Positions 9,037 through 18,075 are shown, counted from the stretch's first letter. The stretch: 62,480 bases of DNA from an uncultured SAR116 cluster alpha proteobacterium (GCA_902595145.1 CACJOU010000008.1:1-62480); one strand, 5' to 3'. A program made the numbers and translations. The notes: generated by a model from the letters alone, not told the origin.

Positions 9037-9068
9037 AAAGAGAGAGTTTTAAACTCTCTCTTTTTTTA
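9037..9068 (+). terminator. Hairpin terminator/attenuator between dctP and dctQ
   Basis: A near-perfect inverted repeat centred on 9050 (AAAGAGAGAGTTT pairing with AAACTCTCTCTTT) runs into a T tract, and the dctQ ATG follows at 9071. It has the form of a rho-independent terminator within an apparent operon. The likely effect is partial termination after dctP, so that the binding protein is made in excess over DctQ and DctM. Readthrough must occur if there is no promoter inside; I see none between the hairpin and the dctQ start. Confidence 0.8.
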
Positions 9069-9070
9069 TT

Positions 9071-9562
9071 ATGATTTATTTTGAAAAAATTATAGATCTA
9101 CTTGCTTGGTTATCAGCATGGTTATTCTGCATAGCTGGTTTTATGCTCTCATATGAAGTAATAGCTAGATACTTTTTTTTAGCACCTACATCATGGGCAG
9201 CTGAACTTAGTCAACTTTCATTAATATATGGTACCTTACTAGCTATGCCTTGGGCATTAAAATCAAGAAAACATATTCAAATAAATTTAGTAATTAATAG
9301 ATTATCTAAGACTCATAAAAAAATAATAAATATCTTAATAATGATAATCTTAATTATTTTTTCATCATATGTTTTGATTTTTGGTTTTGAAATTTTTTAC
9401 GATTCTTTTTTTAGAGGTAGGACAACTGGGAGTTTGTTAAATCTTCCGTCATGGATTGCTGAGTTATCAGTTCCATTATGCTTTTTTTTACTTTTGATAC
9501 AGTCAATTTTTGAAATTATAAAATTATTAAAAAATATAGAACCACCCGAGAGTGATCACTAA
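9071..9562 (+). CDS. dctQ: TRAP transporter small permease (DctQ type)
   Basis: A 163-residue integral membrane protein with four hydrophobic segments (about residues 8-30, 45-60, 85-108 and 128-148), typical of DctQ. It bridges the binding protein and the large permease. The ATG is only 3 bp after the T tract of the upstream terminator and lacks a clear ribosome binding site. Its stop is 2 bp before the dctM start, so DctM translation is probably coupled to it. Confidence 0.9.
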   Translation: MIYFEKIIDLLAWLSAWLFCIAGFMLSYEVIARYFFLAPTSWAAELSQLSLIYGTLLAMPWALKSRKHIQINLVINRLSKTHKKIINILIMIILIIFSSYVLIFGFEIFYDSFFRGRTTGSLLNLPSWIAELSVPLCFFLLLIQSIFEIIKLLKNIEPPESDH

Positions 9563-9564
9563 TT

Positions 9565-10839
9565 ATGACTATACTTTTAGTTTTAACTTTAATGTTTGTT
9601 TTATTATTATCTGGGCTACCAGTATCTTTCTCTCTTGGTTTTCTTGGTCTTTCAATGTTAATTTTTGGTGGTTTTTCACCTTTGATGGCACCTCAGGCAA
9701 TCTTATCTACCCTTGATGGTTTTATTTTACTAGCTGTACCACTTTTTCTACTTATGAGTAATGTCCTTTTAAAAGGCGGATGTGGAAAAGATTTATTCAA
9801 TGCTGTACAGGCCTGGGTTGGTCACTGGCCTGGTGGTTTGGCCGTAGCAACAATTATTTCGTGTGGTATTTTTGCTGCTATTTCTGGAGTATCTGTTGCA
9901 ACTGCAGCCACCATTGGTGTTGTTGCTATACCAGAAATGATCAAAAGGGGATATAATAAAAATTTTGTTTATGGTCTTTTGGCGGCTGGTGGAACATTAG
10001 GAATATTAATACCTCCAAGTTTGCCAATGATTGTATATGGTTTCATTACAGAGGAGTCTGTAATTTCTTTATTTCTTGCGGGTATTGGGCCAGGAATTTT
10101 CTTAATATCTTTGTTTATTATTTACTCTATAATATTTTCCCAATTCTTTGGTGGTTTTAAAAAATTAGAACCAAGCAGTTGGCAGGTTAAAAAAAATACT
10201 TCCAAAAAAGTAATTCCTACAATTATTTTAGCCGTATTAATACTTGGTGGAATTTATACTGGTGTATTCACTCCAACTGAGGCTGCCGCAATAGGTTTTT
10301 CTCTGTCTTTAATTATAACTGTACTTATTTTAAAAACTCTAACTTGGAATGATTTTAAAGAAGCTGTATTCGAGTCAATGGTCACCACTGCTGCTATTTT
10401 GATTATAGTTGCATGTGCAAAGACATTTGGAAAGGCAATTGCACTATATAGAATTCCTCAGGATATATCTTATTTCATTAGTTCTACTATAGATACAAAA
10501 GCTCTTTTCATGATTGTTGTATGTATAATATTAGTTGCTATGGGCTTGGTTTTTGAAACTTTGTCAATGGTTATAATAATGGTACCAGTTCTTTTGCCAG
10601 CAGCGATGGCAATAGGGGTGGATCCTATTTGGTTTGGTATTTTTATGGTCATAATGGTTGAATGTGCTTTGATTACACCTCCTGTAGGGCTAAATCTTTA
10701 TGTGATACAATCTGTTGCAAAAACTCAATTAGGAGAGGTGGCTAAGGGAGTCTTCCCTTTTATAGTGATGATGATTTTCACAGTTTTTATAATGTATATA
10801 TGGCCTGACTTAGCGCTTTATATTCCTTTTAAATTATAA
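9565..10839 (+). CDS. dctM: TRAP transporter large permease (DctM type)
   Basis: The 424-residue large membrane subunit, with about 11-12 hydrophobic segments and the family's GLPVSFSLG opening and GTLGILIPPSLPMIVYG loop. It carries out sodium-driven uptake of the ligand delivered by DctP. The gene follows dctQ by 2 bp and is followed after 34 bp by the lyase gene, consistent with one transcript for transport and catabolism. Confidence 0.94.
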   Translation: MTILLVLTLMFVLLLSGLPVSFSLGFLGLSMLIFGGFSPLMAPQAILSTLDGFILLAVPLFLLMSNVLLKGGCGKDLFNAVQAWVGHWPGGLAVATIISCGIFAAISGVSVATAATIGVVAIPEMIKRGYNKNFVYGLLAAGGTLGILIPPSLPMIVYGFITEESVISLFLAGIGPGIFLISLFIIYSIIFSQFFGGFKKLEPSSWQVKKNTSKKVIPTIILAVLILGGIYTGVFTPTEAAAIGFSLSLIITVLILKTLTWNDFKEAVFESMVTTAAILIIVACAKTFGKAIALYRIPQDISYFISSTIDTKALFMIVVCIILVAMGLVFETLSMVIIMVPVLLPAAMAIGVDPIWFGIFMVIMVECALITPPVGLNLYVIQSVAKTQLGEVAKGVFPFIVMMIFTVFIMYIWPDLALYIPFKL

Positions 10840-10873
10840 ATTTTTATGAAATAGTTATTAATGGGGGTTTGCA

Positions 10874-11773
10874 ATGACAAATAAAAAAGCTTTAATTAAT
10901 AAATTAAGTCAACCTGACAATTTAAGAAAAATTTTAAATGAAAAATCATTTGTCCCAATACCATCATGTTTTGATGCTTTATCTGCTAAATTGATTGAAC
11001 AAGCTAATTTTGATGTAACGTTTATGTCAGGTTTTGCTGCGTCTGCTTCTAGGATAGGATCTCCAGATCTTGGGCTTATGACCTTTTCAGAGGTTTTTGA
11101 TCAGGCTAATAATATTTGCAATGCGATTGAAATACCGATGATTGTTGATGGAGATACAGGATATGGAAATGCTATGAATGTACGAAGAACATTGAAAGAA
11201 TGTTCCAAGGCAGGTTGTGCTGGCATTTTAATTGAAGATCAATTAGCACCAAAGCGTTGCGGTCATACACCAGGAAAAGACGTGGTTAATCGAGAAGAAG
11301 CGTTTGATCGGATAAGAGCAGCTAGCGATATGAGAAATGAAGGATATGATATTTTAATTATGGCAAGAACTGACGCCAATCACACTCACGGTCTAGGTGA
11401 AGCAATATCAAGATCACAAAAATTTTACGAACTTGGAGCAGACATCATGTTTATTGAAGCCCCAAAAAATAAAGAAGAAATGAGAACAATCTGCAAAGAA
11501 GTCCCAGGTGATAAAATTGCTAACATTGTTGAAGGTGGCATTACACCAAATTTATCTATGAAAGAATTATCAGAAATTGGTTATAAACTTGCTGTGTACC
11601 CACTTACAGTTATGAGTTCAGCAATGAAAGCAATGACAAACTCATTAAATTTGCTAATGAAAGATGAAGATAGGTCTGGGTTATTACTAGATTTTAGTGA
11701 TTTAAGACAAAAAATAGGATTTGATGATTATTACGAAATATCAAGCAAGTATGAAACTTCAAAAAGAAGTTGA
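10874..11773 (+). CDS. Isocitrate lyase/PEP mutase family lyase
   Basis: A 299-residue TIM-barrel enzyme of the isocitrate lyase/phosphoenolpyruvate mutase superfamily. The magnesium-binding VDGDTGYG is at 91-98, EDQ at 121-123, and the catalytic loop KRCGH is at 127-131; the retained Cys points to a C-C lyase (methylisocitrate, dimethylmalate or similar) rather than a phosphonate enzyme. Oxaloacetate decarboxylase-like activity is an alternative. Its place between the TRAP transporter and the alcohol dehydrogenase suggests a step in breakdown of the imported compound. Confidence 0.85.
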   Translation: MTNKKALINKLSQPDNLRKILNEKSFVPIPSCFDALSAKLIEQANFDVTFMSGFAASASRIGSPDLGLMTFSEVFDQANNICNAIEIPMIVDGDTGYGNAMNVRRTLKECSKAGCAGILIEDQLAPKRCGHTPGKDVVNREEAFDRIRAASDMRNEGYDILIMARTDANHTHGLGEAISRSQKFYELGADIMFIEAPKNKEEMRTICKEVPGDKIANIVEGGITPNLSMKELSEIGYKLAVYPLTVMSSAMKAMTNSLNLLMKDEDRSGLLLDFSDLRQKIGFDDYYEISSKYETSKRS

Positions 11774-11800
11774 TAATTTTTAGATGGGGAGAATTCTATA

Positions 11801-12847
11801 ATGAAGAGTTATCAGGTTGTTGAGTTTGGTGAACCTTTAGAATTAAGAGAATATGAAAATCCACAACCTAAAGGAGATGAAGTTCTTGTAAAGATTACAG
11901 CCTGTGGCGTTTGTCACAGTGATCTTCATTTGGCAGATGGTTATTTTGATTTAGGAGATGGAAAAAGAATAACTTTGGCTGACAGGGGTACAAAATTACC
12001 ATTTACGCCAGGACACGAGATTACTGGAACTGTAGTAGCTTTAGGTGAGAATGTAAATGATATTAAAATAGGTGATGCTGGAATAGTATTTCCATGGATT
12101 GGTTGTGGAAAATGTGCAGCTTGTTTAGAAAATAATGAAACATTATGCGAGGCTCCTAAATATTTAGGTGCTCGTCTTGATGGAGGCTATTCTGATCATA
12201 TAATAGTACCTCATAGTAAATATATAGTTTCTTACGGTGATATGGATCCTGCGCAAGCAGCACCATACGCATGTTCAGGTTTAACTGCATTTAGTGCTCT
12301 AAAAAAAATTCCTACAACTTCAAAAGATGATTGGATTATAATTATTGGTGCAGGTGGTGTTGGTATAAATGGTATTTTATTATCTCCTGCAGTACACAAT
12401 GCAAAAATTTTAGTTATTGATAATGACCCAGAAAAGAGGAAAAAAGCCCTTGAAGCTGGTGCAAGTGAAGCTTTTGCACCAGATGAAGAAACTGAAATTA
12501 GAAATAAAATTGGTATTGGTTCTGCAGCAGCAATAGACTTTGTTGGAAGACCAGAAACCACTGATTTTGGTCTGACATTAGTAAAAAAAGGTGGAATGGT
12601 AATTGTAGTAGGTTTGTACGGTGGTTCGCTAAAACTATCGTTACCATTGGTACCAATGAGATCTATGACTCTTAGAGGTTCTTATGTAGGAGAGTTAAGA
12701 GAATTAAAAGAACTTGTTAATATTATCAAATCCGGCAAAATAAAATTAATACCAGTTGTAAAACAAGGATTAGAAACAGCAAATCAAGCAATGTCTGATC
12801 TTCGATCGGGTAAAGTTAATGGAAGAATAGTTTTAATACCAAATTAG
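11801..12847 (+). CDS. Zinc-dependent alcohol dehydrogenase (first of two)
   Basis: A medium-chain dehydrogenase of 348 residues. The catalytic zinc site is shown by CGVCHSD (Cys about 38) and the GHE motif; the structural zinc loop CGKCAAC with a fourth cysteine follows; and a Rossmann motif GAGGVGING binds NAD(P). A GGGGAG ribosome binding site precedes the ATG. It lies 27 bp after the lyase and 31 bp before the nitrile hydratase alpha gene. It probably oxidises an alcohol intermediate of the same pathway; the substrate is unknown. Confidence 0.88.
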   Translation: MKSYQVVEFGEPLELREYENPQPKGDEVLVKITACGVCHSDLHLADGYFDLGDGKRITLADRGTKLPFTPGHEITGTVVALGENVNDIKIGDAGIVFPWIGCGKCAACLENNETLCEAPKYLGARLDGGYSDHIIVPHSKYIVSYGDMDPAQAAPYACSGLTAFSALKKIPTTSKDDWIIIIGAGGVGINGILLSPAVHNAKILVIDNDPEKRKKALEAGASEAFAPDEETEIRNKIGIGSAAAIDFVGRPETTDFGLTLVKKGGMVIVVGLYGGSLKLSLPLVPMRSMTLRGSYVGELRELKELVNIIKSGKIKLIPVVKQGLETANQAMSDLRSGKVNGRIVLIPN

Positions 12848-12878
12848 AAATATAAAATTATAAAAAAGAGATTAGATT

Positions 12879-13520
12879 ATGAGTGAAAAGAAAAATATTA
12901 CTGATGACCATCATCATCAACATGATCACGCGCATTCACATTTACCATCAGATCCTGAATTGAGAGTAAAAGCTGTTGAGACTTTGCTTTTAAACAAAGG
13001 TTTAATTGACTCTAAAACTTTAGATGAATTGATTGACACTTATGAGAATCGAATAGGCCCTAAGAATGGTGCAAAAGTAGTAGCTAAAGCGTGGGTAGAT
13101 CCAGAATATAAAAAAAGACTTTTGAATGATGCTACGTCAGCAATTAGAGAATTAAGTTACCAAGGTAGACAGGGTGAAAATATGGCTGTTGTTGAAAACA
13201 CACCTGAGACTCACAATGTAATAGTTTGCACATTATGTAGTTGTTATCCATGGCCAGTCCTTGGTATTCCACCAACTTGGTATAAAAGTGATGAATATAG
13301 ATCTAGAACAGTAAGAGAACCTAGAAAAGTTCTTTTAGAATTTGGTTTGCCTCTAGATCCAAAAGTTCAAATAAAGGTGTGGGACTCAACGGCTGAAATA
13401 AGATATTTGGTATTACCAATGAGACCAAAAGGTACTGTAAATATGAATGAAAATGAACTTGCAGAATTGGTTACTAGGAATTCAATGATAGGTACTGGAT
13501 TACCAAAGGAAATAAAATGA
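12879..13520 (+). CDS. nthA: Nitrile hydratase alpha subunit, cobalt type
   Basis: The catalytic subunit (213 residues) of nitrile hydratase, which converts nitriles to amides in the cytoplasm. The metal claw is VCTLCSC with Cys117, Thr118, Cys120, Ser121 and Cys122; the threonine marks the cobalt rather than the iron type, and two of these cysteines are oxidised in known enzymes. Residues 11-21 are a histidine-rich tail that could help with metal capture. The stop overlaps the start of the beta gene by 4 bp. Thiocyanate hydrolase gamma subunit is a related alternative, but the adjacent separate beta and activator genes fit nitrile hydratase. Confidence 0.92.
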   Translation: MSEKKNITDDHHHQHDHAHSHLPSDPELRVKAVETLLLNKGLIDSKTLDELIDTYENRIGPKNGAKVVAKAWVDPEYKKRLLNDATSAIRELSYQGRQGENMAVVENTPETHNVIVCTLCSCYPWPVLGIPPTWYKSDEYRSRTVREPRKVLLEFGLPLDPKVQIKVWDSTAEIRYLVLPMRPKGTVNMNENELAELVTRNSMIGTGLPKEIK

Positions 13521-14257
13521 GCAGATTGCACGACATGGGTGGTCGCTTTGGTGATGGATTAATACCTCTTCCAAGAGGTGCCGAAAATGAAGTAACTAAC
13601 TTTGAACCAACTTTTAAGTATAAATGGCATGCAAAAGCATGGGCAATTACTCTTGCTGCCGGAGCTTTAGGAGAATGGAATCTAGATATTAGTCGTCATT
13701 ATAGAGAATGTTTACCGCCAAAAGATTATATAAATTTCTCTTATTACGAAAAATGGCTAGCAGCCCTTACTAATCTTTTAATAGATAAGGAACTTATTTC
13801 GTTAAATGAATTAAAAGAATATGTTTTTGCAGCTGAAAAGGGAACTTTAAGAAAATTTTCTGATAAGGATATTAAACTTGATCAAAGAACCTGGTTAGCA
13901 AAAGATGTTCAGAAAACACTAGGTTGGGGAGGCCCTTCTATTAGAGATACAAATGTAAGTCCTGTTTTTAATATAGGGGATAAAGTTATTACACAAAATT
14001 ATAATCCAAATAAAGATATTAGTGGGGGACACACACGTTTGCCAAAATATGCTATGGGTAGAGTGGGTGTAATTCATTCTTATAACAATAATCATGTTTT
14101 TCCTGATAAAAATGCTCATGGTTTAGGAGAGAATCCTTTACCATTATATACTGTAGAGTTTAAATCTTCAGAGCTATGGGGAGAATTAGCCGAGAGTCAA
14201 AATGACAGTATCCTTTTAGACTTGTGGGAACCATACTTAAAATTATTTCCAAATTAA
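13517..14257 (+). CDS. nthB: Nitrile hydratase beta subunit
   Basis: The 246-residue beta subunit, opening with the family's HDMGG segment. An SRHYREC helix carries the arginine that contacts the oxidised cysteines of the alpha subunit, followed by YYEKWLAAL. The C-terminal SH3-like barrel has FNIGDKV and [14 protein letters not shown]. The start overlaps the alpha stop by 4 bp and the activator gene begins 18 bp downstream. Length and domain order match full beta subunits, so this is not a split version like that of toyocamycin nitrile hydratase. Confidence 0.92.
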   Translation: MSRLHDMGGRFGDGLIPLPRGAENEVTNFEPTFKYKWHAKAWAITLAAGALGEWNLDISRHYRECLPPKDYINFSYYEKWLAALTNLLIDKELISLNELKEYVFAAEKGTLRKFSDKDIKLDQRTWLAKDVQKTLGWGGPSIRDTNVSPVFNIGDKVITQNYNPNKDISGGHTRLPKYAMGRVGVIHSYNNNHVFPDKNAHGLGENPLPLYTVEFKSSELWGELAESQNDSILLDLWEPYLKLFPN

Positions 14258-14274
14258 TTTAAAAAAAGATAAAA

Positions 14275-14634
14275 ATGAAATCTGATTATAGTTTACCTTT
14301 TATAAATAAATCCGAAGAACAAATTGTTTTCCAAAATCCTTGGCATAGTCAATTGTTTGCGATTACAGTTCAATTGTCAGAGAGAGGAAATTTTAGCTGG
14401 AAAGAGTTTGTAGAAGTTTTTGGAGAGTCTCTCAAAAAACAAAGATCACTCTCAAAAATTTTAGATGGTAGTAATGATTATTTTTCTTGTTGGTTAAATG
14501 CGCTTGAAGAAATTCTCATTATGAAGAAAATAAGTAATCAGGATACTTTGATGCTATTAAAAGAAGATTGGACACAAGCTTATTTGTCCACTCCTCATGG
14601 CAAACCAGTTCATATTAAAAGTAGGAGTGTTTAA
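14275..14634 (+). CDS. Nitrile hydratase activator/accessory protein
   Basis: A 119-residue protein resembling the N-terminal part of nitrile hydratase beta subunits, as do the P14K-type activators that swap with the beta subunit to deliver cobalt to the alpha subunit. Recognisable parts are FQNPWHSQLFAI, a GNFSWKEF segment and the C-terminal WTQAYLSTPHGKPV. It sits 18 bp after the beta gene and abuts the second alcohol dehydrogenase gene with no spacing. Its presence supports a functional, metal-loaded hydratase. Confidence 0.85.
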   Translation: MKSDYSLPFINKSEEQIVFQNPWHSQLFAITVQLSERGNFSWKEFVEVFGESLKKQRSLSKILDGSNDYFSCWLNALEEILIMKKISNQDTLMLLKEDWTQAYLSTPHGKPVHIKSRSV

Positions 14635-15774
14635 ATGTCAATTACATGTAAAGCTGCAGTTATTAGAAATAACAAATTAGCTGAGCCATATAAGGACTCT
14701 AAGCCATTATCTATTGAGGATATCAAAATATCACCTCCTCTAGAAAATGAAGTTCTTGTGAAGGTTATGGGTGCAGGTCTATGTCATTCTGATTTGTCAG
14801 TTATTAATGGATCCAGAGTAATGCCCTTGCCATTAGTAATTGGTCATGAAGGTTCGGGTGAAGTAGTTGAGTTGGGAAGTGCGGTAAAAGATATAAAAGT
14901 TGGAGATCACGTTGCTTTTCAATTCTCTCCTTCATGTGGAAGATGTAGAAGGTGTCTTGAAGGAAGACCTCAAGTATGTGAACTTGCAGCTGCAACAAAA
15001 GGTAAAGGTGATTTAATGTCAGGTGGAAGCAGATTGACAGATATGGATGGAAATAGACTTAATCACCATACTGGTATCTCATGTATGTCTCAATATAATG
15101 TAGTTGATAGAGGATCAGTTGTTGTAATTGATAAAGCCTTTAATATAGAGGATGCTGCTCTTTTTGGATGTGCTGTTATGACAGGTGTTGGAGCTGTAAT
15201 CAATACCGCTAGAATAAGACCAGGTGATTCAGTTGCCATTATTGGACTAGGAGGTGTAGGGCTAAATGGTATAATTGGCTCAAAACTAGCAGGAGCTGAA
15301 ACTATAATTGCAATTGATATCGATCCATCAAAATTTAGTAGAGCAGAAGAACTTGGTGCAACACATTGTTTTGATAGTAAAAACAATAATATGGTTGAGG
15401 AAATTAGAGATCTAACAAATGGTGGTGTTGACTATGCTATTGATCTAGCTGGGGTAATACAAGCTATGGATACAGCCTACCAAATTATAAGATATGGAGG
15501 GTCTGTGGTCACTGCTGGTTTATCACCTATTAATACGCAGTTTAGTTTTAATCATAGTGATTTAGTTGCACAGGAAAAATCAATTTTAGGAAGCTATATG
15601 GGTTCATGTGTTCCTGTAAGAGATGTACCTAGATTTCTAAACTTATATAAACAAGGACGTTTACCAGTAGATAAATTAATAGATGGAAAAATTACATTCG
15701 ATAACTTGAATGAAGGTTTTGATAAACTGTCAAAAGGTAAAGTAGTTAGGCAGATACTTATGCCAAATGCATAG
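14635..15774 (+). CDS. Zinc-dependent alcohol dehydrogenase (second of two, class III-like)
   Basis: A medium-chain dehydrogenase of 379 residues, longer than the first and closer to the class III/aryl-alcohol branch. Zinc motifs are AGLCHSD, GHEGSGEV and the CGRCRRC loop; the NAD motif is GLGGVGLNG. The ATG follows the activator stop directly, so the genes are coupled. It ends the catabolic run and converges with the hydroxylase-like gene 3 bp beyond. Two different alcohol dehydrogenases around a nitrile hydratase suggest a hydroxylated substrate or intermediate; this is inference. Confidence 0.87.
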   Translation: MSITCKAAVIRNNKLAEPYKDSKPLSIEDIKISPPLENEVLVKVMGAGLCHSDLSVINGSRVMPLPLVIGHEGSGEVVELGSAVKDIKVGDHVAFQFSPSCGRCRRCLEGRPQVCELAAATKGKGDLMSGGSRLTDMDGNRLNHHTGISCMSQYNVVDRGSVVVIDKAFNIEDAALFGCAVMTGVGAVINTARIRPGDSVAIIGLGGVGLNGIIGSKLAGAETIIAIDIDPSKFSRAEELGATHCFDSKNNNMVEEIRDLTNGGVDYAIDLAGVIQAMDTAYQIIRYGGSVVTAGLSPINTQFSFNHSDLVAQEKSILGSYMGSCVPVRDVPRFLNLYKQGRLPVDKLIDGKITFDNLNEGFDKLSKGKVVRQILMPNA

Positions 15775-15777
15775 CTT

Positions 15778-16578
15778 TTATATCATTTTCCAATTTTTAT
15801 AAAAAATACTTCTAGTATTTTTTAGTAAAAAACCAACAGCTTTTAAAATTAGCTTGATTATATTATCAAAATGAGAAGGCCTAATAATATCAATAAAAGC
15901 ACAGAATCTTAAATCATCTTCTTCATTAAAGCTTTGATGTATCAAAGTATCATCAAAAATAAATAATGGATCAGACTTCCACTTATGAATTCTACCGTCA
16001 GCTTCTATAAAGGATCCTTCTTTTTTAACTTTATTAAAATTATATAAAATTCGATAAGTCATTCTTAAAGGACCAAAATGTCTAGATGTTGAAGTCTTTT
16101 CTCTAAAAAGTGAAACACCAATAGTTTTTAAATATTTATATTCATTATTAAACTCTTCAATTGAATCATCAAGTTTATAACCATACCATTTGTAAAATAA
16201 CATTGTTCTATTATCATCTGGATTTTCTTTAAATCTCTTTGCAATGTCTTTAGAGTTTTTGTCAAATAGTGAAATAACATCATTTATTTCATTTTGATGA
16301 CCTTGGGGAAGATCATCAATTTTATAAGTATGAAGATTTCTGTGCGACAATAGATCAGATAAAAGATTTAATGGAGATAGTAAAAAGGTTAAAAAACCTT
16401 TACCAATGAAATATTCTTTAATTAATTTTAGATCCATTGTTTTGTGTCTTGAGATGTCAATTAATCCACATAAAAACCAAAATGGAAATATTGCCAATAT
16501 TCCAATATTTATAAAAAGGAAAATTGTACTTAGAATTAAAGGTATAAGTAAAATTAATTTAAAGACGATATCCATCAT
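15778..16578 (-). CDS. Aspartyl/asparaginyl beta-hydroxylase-like membrane protein
   Basis: A 266-residue protein with two N-terminal hydrophobic segments (about 3-24 and 27-41) and a C-terminal AspH/LpxO-like domain. The domain shows RHFGP at 166-170, LFIFDDTLIHQ with His214, and a closing FIDIIRP. Relatives are iron and 2-oxoglutarate dioxygenases that hydroxylate proteins or lipid A acyl chains. The first iron histidine, usually in a short strand after the HxGP motif, is not evident: the segment here reads TYRILYNF. So it may be divergent or inactive. It is a single gene between convergent and divergent neighbours. Confidence 0.72.
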   Translation of the reverse strand: MMDIVFKLILLIPLILSTIFLFINIGILAIFPFWFLCGLIDISRHKTMDLKLIKEYFIGKGFLTFLLSPLNLLSDLLSHRNLHTYKIDDLPQGHQNEINDVISLFDKNSKDIAKRFKENPDDNRTMLFYKWYGYKLDDSIEEFNNEYKYLKTIGVSLFREKTSTSRHFGPLRMTYRILYNFNKVKKEGSFIEADGRIHKWKSDPLFIFDDTLIHQSFNEEDDLRFCAFIDIIRPSHFDNIIKLILKAVGFLLKNTRSIFYKNWKMI

Positions 16579-16705
16579 AAACTATAACTAAAATTAATAT
16601 ATACATAACCTATAATTTTAAGAAATATCTATCAACTTATATTTAGATTGTTTGAAAAATAAAAATTTAATATTGTAATTATAAAACTATAAGGGGGACA
16701 AAAAA

Positions 16706-17191
16706 ATGCCTAGCTTTGATATAGTAAGTAAAATAGACATGCCTTCAGTTCAAAATGGTTTAGATGGTGTCAAAAAAGAAATTAGCACTAGGTACGATTT
16801 TAAAGGAAGTATGTGTGAAGTAGAACAACAAGAAGATAAGATTATAATTAGAGCTGATGACGATTTAAAAAGAAAGCAAGTTGAAGATCTTATTATCACT
16901 CACCTTACTAGAAAAAAGGTGGACACAGGCGCCTTAGAATTCGAAAAACCAGAGGCTGCATCAGGTAATTCAATCAGACAAATTGTATTGATCAAACAAG
17001 GTATTGATAGGGAAGTAGCCCAAAAGATAGTAAAGGCAATTAAATCCTCAAAAAGTAAAGTACAAACATCTATTCAAGGAGATGAAGTAAGAGTTTCTGG
17101 AAAAAAAAGAGACGATCTTCAAGCGGCAATTAAATTAATTAAAGAATTAAACATAAAGCACCCATTACAGTATGAAAATTTTAGAGACTAG
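16706..17191 (+). CDS. yajQ: YajQ family nucleotide-binding protein
   Basis: A 161-residue YajQ/DUF520 protein with the conserved MPSFDIVSKIDM start, STRYDFKG and the C-terminal DDLQAAI and LQYENFRD ending, matching the normal full length. Family members bind nucleotides, with cyclic di-GMP reported for a Xanthomonas member. A GGGGGA ribosome binding site precedes the ATG. The gene stands alone and overlaps the end of the convergent hydrolase gene by 4 bp. Confidence 0.93.
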   Translation: MPSFDIVSKIDMPSVQNGLDGVKKEISTRYDFKGSMCEVEQQEDKIIIRADDDLKRKQVEDLIITHLTRKKVDTGALEFEKPEAASGNSIRQIVLIKQGIDREVAQKIVKAIKSSKSKVQTSIQGDEVRVSGKKRDDLQAAIKLIKELNIKHPLQYENFRD

Positions 17192-18075
17192 AATTTTATT
17201 ATTTTTGCTCTTTTATCTCTACTTCCCCATGAAGATGAATTCGCTGCAGTAAAAAATTTAAGTAAATGATTATTAAACAAATCTGGTTCTTCTAAGTTGA
17301 TTGTGTGCCCTGTTTTAGGAACTATTAACAAGCCAGCTGTCTTAATAGTTCTTTTCAAATACAAACCAACTTCAAGACACATATCATCCTCATCACCGTT
17401 TATAATTAGTGTTGGACAAGTTATATCACTTATTTCCTTTTCTAAAGAATATAAGTTAGGTCTTTTATTCTGAACGCCCAATAAAGTATTGGCTGAACCG
17501 ACAGGATCATGTTTTATTAGTTGGTCATTAAATAGTTGCCAACCCTTTGAATCTTTATTTTGAAATTGAACTCTAGAAGGACCTAGAGCATATTCTGATC
17601 CAAATTTATCCATTCCCTCATTTAAAATAATTTTTGCACTATCTAAAGAAATATTAGAAAAATCTGCTTCTTTGTTGAAATTAGTTTTATCGATTGGTAT
17701 GGCGCCATATCCACAACCAGCTATTACTAGACTTAAAACTCTATCTTGAGCATTTATCCCTAGATGAAGAGTTGCAAATCCACCCATAGATAAGCCAACA
17801 ATATGAGCTTTCTCTATTTTTAGATTATCCATTACACTCAAAATATCACGCCATGCTCTTTCTTGGCTATAACTGCTTACATTTTCTGGAACTTCGGATG
17901 GTGGGTACCCTCTAGCACAAAATGATATACATTGATAATATCTAGACAAATAATTAATTTGTGGTTCCCAACTTCTGTAATCACCAGCAAATTCATGAAC
18001 AAATATTATCGGTTCACCTTTACCGGTAGACTCATAAAATAATTTTACATTATCATCAGTTTTTATAAATGACAT
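17188..18075 (-). CDS. Alpha/beta hydrolase
   Basis: A 295-residue alpha/beta hydrolase with nucleophile elbow GLSMGG (Ser96), a likely acid in the NGDEDD segment and a GHTINLEEP motif with the catalytic histidine. The usual HG oxyanion motif is HEF here. GGGGA lies 7 bp before the ATG. It resembles 3-oxoadipate enol-lactonase-like hydrolases, which is of interest because a thiolase of that pathway lies 2 kb away, but the match is not specific enough to name it. Confidence 0.83.
   Translation of the reverse strand: MSFIKTDDNVKLFYESTGKGEPIIFVHEFAGDYRSWEPQINYLSRYYQCISFCARGYPPSEVPENVSSYSQERAWRDILSVMDNLKIEKAHIVGLSMGGFATLHLGINAQDRVLSLVIAGCGYGAIPIDKTNFNKEADFSNISLDSAKIILNEGMDKFGSEYALGPSRVQFQNKDSKGWQLFNDQLIKHDPVGSANTLLGVQNKRPNLYSLEKEISDITCPTLIINGDEDDMCLEVGLYLKRTIKTAGLLIVPKTGHTINLEEPDLFNNHLLKFFTAANSSSWGSRDKRAKIIKF

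Noticed and set aside
12232-12561. Open frame antisense to the first alcohol dehydrogenase
   Set aside because: Alanine- and proline-rich shadow of the Rossmann region; no independent support.
12879-14257. Thiocyanate hydrolase instead of nitrile hydratase
   Set aside because: That enzyme has three subunits with a split beta; here beta is full length and an activator gene follows.
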